Assembly: GCA_003990705.1 (NCBI GenBank)
Contig: AP018318.1
Location: forward strand, 4,653,501 to 4,717,500
Direction of reading: 5' to 3'
DNA: 64,000 bases
Source: Nostoc sp. HK-01
GTDB lineage: Bacteria > Cyanobacteriota > Cyanobacteriia > Cyanobacteriales > Nostocaceae
The notes beneath the pieces were generated by a model. That model had not been told where the DNA came from, ran no database searches, and saw only the letters and a list, made by a program, of their open reading frames with translations. This document shows, piece by piece, positions 9,891 through 18,622 of this stretch (the first letter of the stretch is position 1; each line of letters opens with the position of its first letter). The translations under genes were made by a program, and so were the position numbers.

Positions 9891-10685
9891 TGCCTAAAAA
9901 ACTCCATGCAGGGTGTATGTTCGTGGTAAATGCGCCTTATTGTCTAATTTTCTGCCATCCTCATCATAACAAAGAGAATTTATATAAAAGCAGAAATAGT
10001 ATCTTCTTAAAACAAGTATTTCTGATTTTAATTAACAATTTGAAAGCAATCTCACCGTTAATTATGCTTTCGATAAATTGTATTTATAAATTTTCCACGT
10101 CAGCAATAAATTACTACTGAAAATAGTTAGAAAAAATATATTTTGAGATTAATTAATGTTCTGTTTGCTGCCTAGAACCAGTTATATCAATCAAAATATA
10201 TCTTGTAACCTATTTAAGCTGAAAGTTTTTCAGTAGAATTACGTATGAGAATTTTATTTTTGTCACTACAATTTTATTTTTCCCCTATAAACTAATAATT
10301 TATAACCTTTCGTAAGAACATGCAAGATAAATTGCGATAAAAATTGAGAAGTCAATATATCAAAAGAGATATAATACCAATTCTCTAAAATGAGGCAACA
10401 CATTTAAACCCCGAAAACTATGCCATATCTAACTTTCTTAATTACGAATTACGAATTACGAATTGGTATAAACACCTGGCTATAGTTAGATTTATCCCCT
10501 AAATAAGGATAATAAATTGAGATAAATTGAGTATTTTTCATTAAAATTCCTATTATTAGTTAAATATACTGCGAAAATAATCCTGTTATTCCCAGATAAG
10601 AGATTTTGAGTAACTTTTGAGTTGAAATGAGAAATAGTTGCTACTCAAAATCAATACTGAAAACCAAGTTTTTCGAGGTTTGACT
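9891..10685. other. AT-rich intergenic region
   Basis: A gap of 795 bases. It contains the inverted-repeat element at 10374-10469, including three tandem copies of a 7-base ATTACGA unit. The only ORF (9890-10120, plus) has no family resemblance and lies in the invertase promoter region. Nothing else is supported. Confidence 0.6.
10374..10469. repeat. Inverted-repeat element containing heptamer repeats
   Basis: Perfect 10-bp ends, ATACCAATTC (10374-10383) and GAATTGGTAT (10460-10469), enclose about 76 bases. These include ATTACGA repeated about three times next to the right end. The size and structure fit a non-autonomous MITE-like repeat. Confidence 0.65.
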
Positions 10686-11861
10686 TTACAGCCAATATTT
10701 ATAGGCAGCATAAGCCATAGTTACAACTCCCGTTAAAATTGCTGACTCATCAACTTCAAATTCGGGATGGTGTAATGGGTGATTGATCATTCTATCTTTG
10801 TAACCCACACCCAAGCGAAACATTGAACCAGGAGCATGGTCTAAATAAACTGAAAAATCTTCTGCACCGAGAGAAGGTTCGGGTAAAACTTGCACGCGAT
10901 CGCTACTCCATGCTTCTTCTGCGGCTGATTGCAACAACTGTGTTAAAGAATAATCATTTTGGACGCTGGGGACACCTTGACGGTAATTAACTTGATACTT
11001 TGCGCCGTAAGCGTGACAGACATTTGCCACAATATTTTCAATCCAATGGGGGAGACAGGCGCGAGTTTCGGGATGAAGCGATCGCACGGTTCCCCACAAC
11101 TGCACTTGATCAGCAATCACATTTGGCGCTCTACCGCCCTGAATTTTCCCGATACTCAACACTACTGGACGCAAAGGATTTTGAGTCCGGCTGATGGCTT
11201 GTTGCAAAGCACTAATAACTTGAGAAGCAATCCAAATCGCGTCAATTGCTTCATGGGGACGCGCACCGTGTCCAGACTCACCAATAATCGTAATTTCTAA
11301 ATCATCAGCCGCCGCTGTCAAAGCCCCATAACGTATCCCAATTGAACCTGCGGGGATGGAAGGAAAAACATGAACTCCTAAAATAGCAGAAACATTCTCC
11401 ATTGCCTGATCTTGCACCATCCAGTGCGCTCCTTGGGCAATTTCCTCGGCTGCTTGAAATAAAAATCTTACCTTACCGCCCAATTCATCAGCAATTTGGG
11501 ACAATACCATTGCCGTACCTAACCCAACCGTAGTGTGGACATCATGACCACAAGCGTGCATTACGCCATCTGTACGCGAAGCATATTCTAAATCTGTACG
11601 TTCTTGGATGGGTAAAGCATCCATATCCGTCCGAATAGCTAATAAACGATGATCATTATTTGTACCCTGCACTTCCCCAATCACACCAGTTTTTCCTACA
11701 CCTTCTTGCACATGCAGACCACTAGAAGACAAAACTCCAGCCACAAAAGCAGCGGTTTGGTACTCTTGACCACTGAGTTCTGGGTGAGAGTGAAGATGAC
11801 GACGAATTTCAACTAACCGGGGCGCTAGTTTTGTGGCAATGTCTTTAATATGGGATAGCAT
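10686..11861 (-). CDS. M20-family amidohydrolase (N-acyl amino acid / IAA-amino acid hydrolase type)
   Basis: A 391-residue metallopeptidase-like amidohydrolase. Metal-binding motifs are readable: AIRTDMDALPIQE (about 75-87), MHACGHDVH (Cys104, His106), FQAAEE (Glu139-140) and GVHVFPSIPAGS. The lid-domain motif SGHGARPHEAID follows. Enzymes of this subfamily cleave N-acyl or amide-linked amino acids such as hippurate, IAA conjugates or N-acetyl amino acids; the substrate cannot be read from sequence. I chose ATG 11861; a TTG directly before it is the alternative. The length is normal for the family. Neighbours are unrelated, so it seems monocistronic. Confidence 0.9.
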   Translation of the reverse strand: MLSHIKDIATKLAPRLVEIRRHLHSHPELSGQEYQTAAFVAGVLSSSGLHVQEGVGKTGVIGEVQGTNNDHRLLAIRTDMDALPIQERTDLEYASRTDGVMHACGHDVHTTVGLGTAMVLSQIADELGGKVRFLFQAAEEIAQGAHWMVQDQAMENVSAILGVHVFPSIPAGSIGIRYGALTAAADDLEITIIGESGHGARPHEAIDAIWIASQVISALQQAISRTQNPLRPVVLSIGKIQGGRAPNVIADQVQLWGTVRSLHPETRACLPHWIENIVANVCHAYGAKYQVNYRQGVPSVQNDYSLTQLLQSAAEEAWSSDRVQVLPEPSLGAEDFSVYLDHAPGSMFRLGVGYKDRMINHPLHHPEFEVDESAILTGVVTMAYAAYKYWL

Positions 11862-12093
11862 CAATCAATTTCAGTTACGAGCTTTGTTCCCATGATAAAG
11901 AAGTGTTTATGAAGAAAATGTTCTGGATTAGTGATTGGTGTTTATCGCTATCAAACCAGACTGCGGAAATTATTTGTGTAGGAAGGGGAACAGGGAACAC
12001 AAAAAACAGGTTTTCATAGAGATTTTGCATAACTCTTCCAGTGGAGAAAGTCTTACGGTGACTTATTTTTCTCGACTCCCTATTCCCTACTGC

Positions 12094-12681
12094 CTACTTC
12101 TGACTCTCTACTTCCTCTGATTGTGTATAACAAGTTGTACCTTGTGTATTTCCTGCTTTAAATTTGTTACATTGTTTGGGAATTACACGTTCTGATGACC
12201 ACCAGTAGGGTTTATCAGAAGTTACATTCCCAACAGGTAAGGTAGTCAGTCGGAAGTTAGCTCCGCGAAAATTAGTTAAGTATAACTTAGCACCTAATAA
12301 ATTTGCCGCCGTCAAATTAGCTCCGATAAAACCTGTAAAAGACAAATCAGAATTTTCTAAGGATGCTGATGTTAGATTTGTGCCTGTTAAAGATGCACCT
12401 GTGAGATTGGCAGATTTTAGCACCGCAGTTTCTAGATTTGCGCCAGTCAAATCTGCATTTGAGAGATTCGCTTGAGATAAGTTTGCTCCCTTTAAGTTCG
12501 CTCCGCGCAAGTTTGCACCAGCCAAATTAGATTGAGTTAGGTCAATACCACTTAAATCACACCGAGGACAAGCCCCAGATGTTTTTAACTGTTCTAGGTC
12601 TTGCTGATTCAGCCCAAAGGCTTTTTCGGTTAACCCTGTATAAACTAGTAGAGCAACAAGGCTGGCTATCTGGAGTTTCAT
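12094..12681 (-). CDS. Secreted pentapeptide-repeat protein
   Basis: A 195-residue protein with a signal peptide (about 1-23, hydrophobic ASLVALLVYTGL, cut near AFG). A CPRCDLSGIDL segment follows, then about 17 A(N/D)LXX pentapeptides (about 45-145) that should form a right-handed quadrilateral beta helix, then a Cys-containing tail. Export to the periplasm or thylakoid lumen is likely; the molecular function of such proteins is unknown. The last codons (EVESQK) overlap a 7-base repeat tract in the adjoining gap, so the original C-terminus may have been altered by the repeat. Confidence 0.85.
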   Translation of the reverse strand: MKLQIASLVALLVYTGLTEKAFGLNQQDLEQLKTSGACPRCDLSGIDLTQSNLAGANLRGANLKGANLSQANLSNADLTGANLETAVLKSANLTGASLTGTNLTSASLENSDLSFTGFIGANLTAANLLGAKLYLTNFRGANFRLTTLPVGNVTSDKPYWWSSERVIPKQCNKFKAGNTQGTTCYTQSEEVESQK

Positions 12682-13046
12682 AATTTTTACGGATATTTCT
12701 ATGGGTGATAAGTTAAGTGTCGAGCTACTGTCATACTTAACATATACACATATACCGCTGACTCAGCAAATCCTAGCAATGAAGTGGTGATGAAGAAGCT
12801 ATAAAAATAGTATAAATTCTGATTTTGGGACTACACAAAACCAAATTTAGGTTTTAAAATCGAATCGTAAGGAACTATACAGAACTCACTATAGACTATC
12901 ACATATACGATCCCCCTAGCTAGATAAACAAAGTAGCTAGGGGGGTCTTGTTTTAGGCATTTATACCGTCAGGGCTTACGCAGGAACGTTAGTGTTTGGT
13001 GTAAGGGTGAACCCCTTGACATCTGCACCCCTGCAAACGCAATTAC
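12682..13046. other. Intergenic region with an orphan plus-strand hairpin
   Basis: This gap of 365 bases lies between two minus-strand genes. A strong 11-bp hairpin at 12911-12944 is followed on the plus strand by TCTTGTTTT, yet no plus-strand gene precedes it. That leaves room for a small plus-strand RNA. No ORF of note was seen. Confidence 0.5.
12911..12944 (+). terminator. Strong hairpin with T-rich tail, plus-strand orientation
   Basis: Arms CCCCCTAGCTA and TAGCTAGGGGG form a perfect 11-bp stem with a loop of about 11 bases. TCTTGTTTT follows on the plus strand. It could end an unannotated small RNA. It could also serve the kinase gene on the minus strand, where the T-run is missing. Confidence 0.6.
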
Positions 13047-14786
13047 TTAGCGCCATCCTAAAAAGCGCAGTCCCGGAACAATTAAGTAATGACTGACTCC
13101 CAGCCAAAAGCTCATGAAAATGGCGACTAAAGCAAACAAAGCCAAGGGTAGACCCAACTCTGACCAAAGGGCTTGGGGCGAAAAGTGAAAGACTGCCGAG
13201 GGGAAGCCTAAAATGAATAAGCCGGAAAAAATCAGCGCTGTGCCAACTGCGGCGACTAAGGCATAAACTATGTGATGGCTGCGAAACCCAAAGCTAAGGG
13301 ATAACAAAAATATTGACACAGCAATCATGGCTATCAAACCATCACTGCTTTGTTTTGGGGAGATGAGTTGCCAAAATAACCAACCAAATCCATAGCTGAT
13401 CATCCCCATGATTGAGGCGACTAAAAACCGTCGCCGTTGACTAAAACATCCAGATAATGTCAGACCCCAGGCGGTTCCCAAGCCAGCGCTGATAAAGACT
13501 AAAATGTCTGCACCAAAGTTAGTTTGAGAATGGGGAATTAATCCTGGTAGCTGACCCAAGATTAATTCCACAATGCGATCGCCTAAAATTGTCCGGTAAG
13601 CTATAAAAAAACCGATAATTGTGCCAAAGCAAGCGCCTAAGCTAGATAACAACATCGCCCAAATAATTGCCAAACAAGCTTGAATAATTTTGAACAAAGC
13701 TTTGGCGATGAACAAGATTGTTTGACCAATAGCTTGCAAAAAATCAGCAAAAGCTCGCTCAATGGCTTGAATCAGCAGTGTGAAGTAATTGGTGGGATTT
13801 GCGTTTTGGCGTTGGGAGAATAACCCTGGCTTAGTAGGTTTGTTAATTTTTGCTAATCGCTTGAGAATGATGGCTGCATTTGTTGGACGCGATCGCACAT
13901 CTTCCTTTACCATCTCATCAAGTAAATCGGCAAATTGTGCGTTTACATTCACCCGGTTCCGCCAGCGCAATTCCCCTGTTTGCATATCTTCCAACTCTGG
14001 CGGATATTTACCTGTGAGTAATTCAATCATTGTCCGGCCAAGAGCGTAAAAATCAGCACCTGGCCCCACATTCCCCCCAGTTACTTGTTCTGGTGGACTG
14101 TAACCAGAAGAAAATAACCGTGTTGAACTCGACTCTCGGCGCTGCATTGCGGCGTTAATTTGTTTGACACCACCAAAATCAATTAATACAAGTTGTTCCC
14201 ACCCAGTTCTGGCTTGAGTTGGCGGTGCGGTTGAGGCTGGTATCCGCAACATTAAGTTAGACGGTTTAATATCGCGGTGAATAATTTGGCATTTGTGCAA
14301 TTCTTGTAAAATTTTGACAGCTTGGGTGAACCAGTTAAAGACTAAATTCTCTGGACATCCTTGAGGATAGTTATTCAGTATTTCATCCAGAGTCGGCCCG
14401 TTAATTTTTTCCATCACCAAACAAGCTAATTGGCGTGGTTTCGGACTAGTCAAATTGATCTGAAAAAAACCATCAGCTTCCACTCTAGGAACACCAGGAT
14501 GCTGCAAACCAATTAAAACTGCGGCTTCTTGCGTAAACAATTCCTGCGCTTTTGGTGACTCTTCCACCAAAACCTTTAGCACCTTTTCTGTTTGAGTTTT
14601 TTCATCCCAAACTGTATAAATTTGGGCAAAACCACCCGAACCCAATGGTTCCAGTGGAACATAGCGGTCTAGCAGCTGTAGCAATGCGCCACAGCTGTTA
14701 CAAAATTTGTTTCCCCAAGGTTGGGGGTAGGGACGTTGACAATCAGGATTTATGCAGTGAACCGCCCTTTGGGGGATATGGGACAC
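13047..14786 (-). CDS. Serine/threonine protein kinase with zinc ribbon and membrane domain
   Basis: A 579-residue Hanks-type kinase. A four-Cys zinc ribbon (Cys11, 16, 29, 32) precedes the kinase domain: glycine loop GSGGFAQ (49-55), catalytic HRDIKPSN (170-177) and DFGG (203-206). The C-terminal third (about 345-579) holds several hydrophobic helices and anchors it in the membrane. This ribbon-kinase-membrane layout is common in filamentous cyanobacteria; targets are unknown. The start is GTG at 14786, because the zinc ribbon requires it and no in-frame ATG precedes it. The gene is transcribed alone, with a 13-bp palindrome upstream. Confidence 0.9.
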   Translation of the reverse strand: MSHIPQRAVHCINPDCQRPYPQPWGNKFCNSCGALLQLLDRYVPLEPLGSGGFAQIYTVWDEKTQTEKVLKVLVEESPKAQELFTQEAAVLIGLQHPGVPRVEADGFFQINLTSPKPRQLACLVMEKINGPTLDEILNNYPQGCPENLVFNWFTQAVKILQELHKCQIIHRDIKPSNLMLRIPASTAPPTQARTGWEQLVLIDFGGVKQINAAMQRRESSSTRLFSSGYSPPEQVTGGNVGPGADFYALGRTMIELLTGKYPPELEDMQTGELRWRNRVNVNAQFADLLDEMVKEDVRSRPTNAAIILKRLAKINKPTKPGLFSQRQNANPTNYFTLLIQAIERAFADFLQAIGQTILFIAKALFKIIQACLAIIWAMLLSSLGACFGTIIGFFIAYRTILGDRIVELILGQLPGLIPHSQTNFGADILVFISAGLGTAWGLTLSGCFSQRRRFLVASIMGMISYGFGWLFWQLISPKQSSDGLIAMIAVSIFLLSLSFGFRSHHIVYALVAAVGTALIFSGLFILGFPSAVFHFSPQALWSELGLPLALFALVAIFMSFWLGVSHYLIVPGLRFLGWR

Positions 14787-14864
14787 AACCGCTACAATAC
14801 AAACGCTGAGTTGATTTTAACCTATGTTAAGGAGGCAGGAGTTGAAAGGCAGGAGGCAGGAGGG

Positions 14865-14892
14865 AAATCCCATAAATAAATTTATGGGATTT
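14865..14892 (-). terminator. Perfect 13-bp hairpin downstream of the ATP-grasp gene
   Basis: AAATCCCATAAAT and ATTTATGGGATTT pair with a two-base loop. It lies 39 bases past the ATP-grasp stop and before the kinase start. No T-run follows on the minus strand, so the terminator role is moderate. GGAGGCAGG-type short repeats adjoin it at 14831-14864. Confidence 0.5.
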
Positions 14893-14930
14893 AACAAAGT
14901 CAACAATTCATACTTCACACTTCATACTTT

Positions 14931-16532
14931 CTAACTGTATCCATCGCAAGCAGTGGGGAATGTGTAATCAGAAAATAAAGGAAAATTTTGATTATCGCTG
15001 CGGGTTTCTTCATCTAACACATTGACAACTTTGTTATAAATGTCTTCGGCTTGTTGGGGAGAATCACCAATGCTGGTTAATCCCAACTTGCCAAATTGAG
15101 AAAGACAGCCCATTAAATGAAAGACTGTACCTGTTTCCGTACCACTATCAAAGTGCAGCCTGTGATGAGCAATAATGTCCATTAAATCGTTTGGTAATAA
15201 TCCTCGATAGCGGTCTTTTTGTAGATTATCAGTGGCAACATAGTATTTAGGACGACCTTGTTGACTATAAAATAGTCCGGTGGAGAGGTCATAACGTCCA
15301 TTTGTTAATAATTTTAAGGTCATGAAAGGATGGGTAGTACCACCTTTACGTAAGTTAATTTCAATCGCTTGAATATCCCAATTCTTATCACCTTGATCTA
15401 CAGCGATAAAATCAACACCAAATCTTTCTAATGCGCCTTTTTCCGCCAATTGTCTGCCCACTTTTAGTCCTAATTGTTGTAGTGGTAAGCGATAGTTTTC
15501 ATCGGCGGGAAAGCGACATCCCAGATAAATTTGACCGTCTGGCCCGCCAAGAATTTGGTCGTGGGTCGAGAGGATTTCGACTTCACCGGTCGGTGTGATG
15601 CGTCCTTGGACACTGGGAGATAGTTTAATTTCTCCTTCGACAAACGCTTCGACAATTGCGCCTAATTCAGTTATCCGTCCCGAAAAATTTGCCCAAGTTT
15701 CTTGTTTAGCTTGAAAGCGCAAAGTCGAAAAGCGATCGCTAATTGCTGCTATTCTTTGTTCACTAGTAGCTTGCCCTGGTGCTAAATTCATAATTGGTCT
15801 TAAATCTAGCAGGGCGTTACCTTCCCCAGAAATCCCTTCGTTGAGTTTTACCACCATCCGTTTTAATGTCGGTTGGCGTTCCCACAAATCACAGGCGGCG
15901 GCTGCTAAATCTGGAGAATTCCAAACTCTTACACTACCATCTGGATGAGGCACTTTACTTTCAGCAAAAATTTGCCGACTACCACTTTTTGTTCCCCAAA
16001 TTTGTAAATCTGGTGCGGCTGCATATAACGGCACATTTAATTTTAAAGATAATTCTGCTTCTAAATGTGTGGAGTTGTAGCAGATCATAAATGATTTTTC
16101 TAGCCTTAAAGCTTGCTGAATTCGATCTAGCAAGCGAGGACGGTCTAAAATTTTTTGGCTGAGTGGTTGTAAAGAAGAATCATAAGTAGAAAGCAATAAC
16201 AAACGATTGCGTGCATGGGAAAATGGAATTCCTGGTAATAATTGAAGGTAGTAGTCAATAATACTAGGATGCAGTGGCATAGAGGTGATATAAATCAGCC
16301 TTGTCCGCGGATTTCGCAACCGCATTAGGGAGAATAATAATCTCTCTTCATAATGTTCACAACCTGCAATTTTGCGGAGTTCGCACTGATCAATACTGAG
16401 TGAAGGAATCACCACTATATCTGCTTCACTATTATCGAATAGCTCAATAGTTTTCCAGCGATCGCGCAAAGTTGACTGCAAGCGGCGAAATTGATCAACC
16501 TGATCCAACTCCGAAACATCTAAAGTTACCAT
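14931..16532 (-). CDS. PGM1-like ATP-grasp peptide/carboxylate-amine ligase
   Basis: A 533-residue protein. The first 170 residues form an alpha/beta pre-ATP-grasp region. An ATP-grasp core follows, with VVKLNEGISGEGN (227-239) as the nucleotide-binding strand and loop and AIEINLRKGGTTHPF (about 388-402) as the metal-binding end. The tail contains GTVFHLMGCLSQFGKLGLTS, which I recognise from the C-terminal domain of pheganomycin ligase PGM1-related proteins. Such enzymes couple a carboxylate to an amine through an acyl phosphate. The product here is unknown. It faces a phosphoribulokinase-like gene across a 418-base divergent spacer, which may hint at a shared pathway. Confidence 0.75.
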   Translation of the reverse strand: MVTLDVSELDQVDQFRRLQSTLRDRWKTIELFDNSEADIVVIPSLSIDQCELRKIAGCEHYEERLLFSLMRLRNPRTRLIYITSMPLHPSIIDYYLQLLPGIPFSHARNRLLLLSTYDSSLQPLSQKILDRPRLLDRIQQALRLEKSFMICYNSTHLEAELSLKLNVPLYAAAPDLQIWGTKSGSRQIFAESKVPHPDGSVRVWNSPDLAAAACDLWERQPTLKRMVVKLNEGISGEGNALLDLRPIMNLAPGQATSEQRIAAISDRFSTLRFQAKQETWANFSGRITELGAIVEAFVEGEIKLSPSVQGRITPTGEVEILSTHDQILGGPDGQIYLGCRFPADENYRLPLQQLGLKVGRQLAEKGALERFGVDFIAVDQGDKNWDIQAIEINLRKGGTTHPFMTLKLLTNGRYDLSTGLFYSQQGRPKYYVATDNLQKDRYRGLLPNDLMDIIAHHRLHFDSGTETGTVFHLMGCLSQFGKLGLTSIGDSPQQAEDIYNKVVNVLDEETRSDNQNFPLFSDYTFPTACDGYS

Positions 16533-16950
16533 AATTCTTACCCTATCGTGATCCCCAACACTACCGTCTTTCTTCGGTATACCGCACAGTCAGCTACATC
16601 CAACTGACCCTTAATACTTCTTGACTGCAAAGATTAATTCTCTACTTCTGTCATGGTAAAGATTGGTGCAATTTATTGCATACACCCAAAAGTAAGAACA
16701 ATACAAAAATATGTATAATTATTCGGGTCAGATTATCGATTGATACTTGAGCGATCGCACCCAAAGAAGCAATATTTATATCTGTGCAATATGCCTGATA
16801 ATCTTGGCAACAAATAATTACACAAATAACTTTATGTATAGAGATGTTGCAGACAAGACTGTGATCCAAGTTACTTGCTAATTCCCTTCTAAAATAAAAC
16901 AACGGTGTCTGCAAAATTTATTATTAATTTGTTCGTGTCGGGGGTGGGTA
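16533..16950. other. Divergent promoter region
   Basis: A gap of 418 bases between the minus-strand ATP-grasp gene and the plus-strand kinase, so it should hold both promoters. A HIP1 site lies near 16752. GGGGGTGGGTA directly before 16951 may serve as the ribosome-binding site. An 87-codon minus ORF here looks spurious. Confidence 0.5.
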
Positions 16951-17889
16951 ATGAGCCGTCCAATAATTCTTGGGATTGTAGGTGATAGTGCTGCTGGTAA
17001 AACAACATTAACCAAAGGGATTGCTCAGGTACTTGGGCCAGAAAATGTTACTCTCATTTGTACAGATGACTACCACCGTTATGATCGCCAGCAACGATCA
17101 GAAATTGGCATTACAGCCTTACATCCTGACTGCAACCATCTAGATATTATGCAGCAGCACCTGTCCCTACTCCGCACAGGACAGCCAATTCTCAAACCTG
17201 TTTACAGCCACAAAACGGGGACTTTTGAGCCGCCAGTTTACATTAAGCCCAATAAATTTGTCATTATTGAAGGTCTACTTGGCTATTCTACCCGTGCCGC
17301 CCGTGACTGTTACGATGTCAAAGTTTATCTAGCACCCCCCGAACCATTACGCGCTAAGTGGAAAGTTAAACGAGACACCCTCAAACGCGGCTACACTCCA
17401 GAACAGGTATTGGCAGAATTAGACAAGCGTGAACCAGACTCAGAACAATTTATTCGTCCTCAACGACAATGGTCAGATATCGTAGTCAGTTTTTATCCAC
17501 CTAATGGTGAAGTTGAGGAAGCTAATGGCCACCTCAATGTGCGTCTAGTCCTACGTCCTACTATTCCTCATCCCGATTTCACCCCAATTATCAATTTAAG
17601 CAATGGCGCTTCTGGGTCAGCAATTCGCTTGGGACTAGACCGAGACATGAATAAACCCGTGGATGTCTTGGAAGTTGATGGTCACGCCACCTTAGAACAG
17701 GTGAATAAACTAGAACATATTATTTGTTCTGATATGCCCCATTTACACAGTGTCTGCGATCGCGAAAGTAACCCAGAATTAGGCAAAATTGCAGGGACAA
17801 CTGGAGAAACTTTACAAAGTTACCCCTTGGCTCTTACCCAACTAATTATTACTTACCACATGCTGAAGGCGACGCAAATACATCAATAG
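16951..17889 (+). CDS. Phosphoribulokinase/uridine kinase-family protein, non-Calvin paralogue
   Basis: A 312-residue P-loop kinase with GDSAAGKTT (11-19), CTDDYHRYDR (37-46), EGLLGYS and the RDTLKRGYT / PQRQWSDIVV motifs of the phosphoribulokinase family. It is shorter than the Calvin-cycle enzyme (about 334). The Cys normally within that enzyme's P-loop (GDSGCGKS) is Ala15 here, so the regulatory disulfide with the Cys before DDYH (Cys37) cannot form. It is therefore probably a second kinase acting on a phosphorylated sugar or nucleoside without light control. It is divergent from the PGM1-like ligase gene. The substrate is unknown. Confidence 0.8.
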   Translation: MSRPIILGIVGDSAAGKTTLTKGIAQVLGPENVTLICTDDYHRYDRQQRSEIGITALHPDCNHLDIMQQHLSLLRTGQPILKPVYSHKTGTFEPPVYIKPNKFVIIEGLLGYSTRAARDCYDVKVYLAPPEPLRAKWKVKRDTLKRGYTPEQVLAELDKREPDSEQFIRPQRQWSDIVVSFYPPNGEVEEANGHLNVRLVLRPTIPHPDFTPIINLSNGASGSAIRLGLDRDMNKPVDVLEVDGHATLEQVNKLEHIICSDMPHLHSVCDRESNPELGKIAGTTGETLQSYPLALTQLIITYHMLKATQIHQ

Positions 17890-18622
17890 AAAAACTCGGC
17901 GTTGCATAAATGCGGGATGAGTTGAGATGTTTAACAAAAAGAAAATATTGATTTTTTGAGCCTTTGCGCGGCAGTCGCTACAAGTCGGGAAACCCGCCGA
18001 CACTTGCTACAACGGAGGGAACCTCCGCAACGCAGTGTCTCCCCAACGCGCTGCCTTGCCTTTGCGCGAAACAAAAAACATTCCACTAATCAGCAACGCC
18101 AGCTTAAGTTATAAAAATATAAGTAGCCCACGCAGAAATCATAGTCTGATTTTTCTCTTAAGAAAATAAATTAGTCCTAGATATAGAAGTTTGGGGTGTA
18201 AGGGTTTGGCGGACTAACACCCCACATCCTTGATACCCACCCGACGAGAAGTTGCTGTCGCATCTACGCACCCAATCTTAACAACTAACCTTGAAGCTTA
18301 CCTTTAACCCCGCACTCTATAAGGCAAGCGCAAAAAAACCATATTTGTAAGTCTACTACCTGGCTATTTCTAATCCCCGTCAAGATTGATATTTATTTTT
18401 TTCTGGAATTCTACTTGCGAGTGAAGTATCTATTAGTAAGTTAGTGCATGAATTGTAGGTGTAAGACCAAGTATTTTACTGGTTGTAGTACCTACTATTG
18501 TATCTGACCTACTTATTACTGAGTAATCAAATGCACAGTAAAAATAATATTGGGGCAGAACTACCACCATAGATAAAAATCTAAATTAATTTGAAAGCGC
18601 AAGCGTCTGAGGCAGGTAAAAT
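17890..18622. other. Intergenic region with dispersed repeat
   Basis: A gap of 733 bases. It contains the GC-rich repeat at 17965-18061, with the remainder AT-rich. A promoter for the TPR gene at 18623 must lie here, but no box is clear. No coding ORF is supported. Confidence 0.55.
17965..18061. repeat. Dispersed palindromic repeat (CAAGTCGGGAAACC family)
   Basis: The unit reads GCGCGGCAGTCGCTACAAGTC, then GGGAAACCCGCCG, GGAGGGAACCTCCG and CCCAACGCGCTGCC, each part being a small palindrome. Related copies occur at 24549-24600, 27389-27430 and 58739-58834 in this window, all in non-coding DNA. Confidence 0.75.

Noticed and set aside
9890-10120. 76-codon plus-strand ORF upstream of the invertase
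   Set aside because: Composition is unlike neighbouring genes; it overlaps the invertase start on the other strand and has no recognisable motif.
12911-12944. Terminator of the kinase gene on the minus strand
   Set aside because: The T-run is on the plus-strand side; the minus strand has ATCGTATAT after the stem. Kept as plus-oriented, but not excluded.
16651-16914. 87-codon minus-strand ORF in the divergent spacer
   Set aside because: No family resemblance or ribosome-binding site, and it lies in the expected promoter region of two genes.
18420-18510. NtcA-type GTAN8TAC operator before the TPR gene
   Set aside because: Several GTA and TAC triplets occur, but none with convincing spacing and a matching -10 box.
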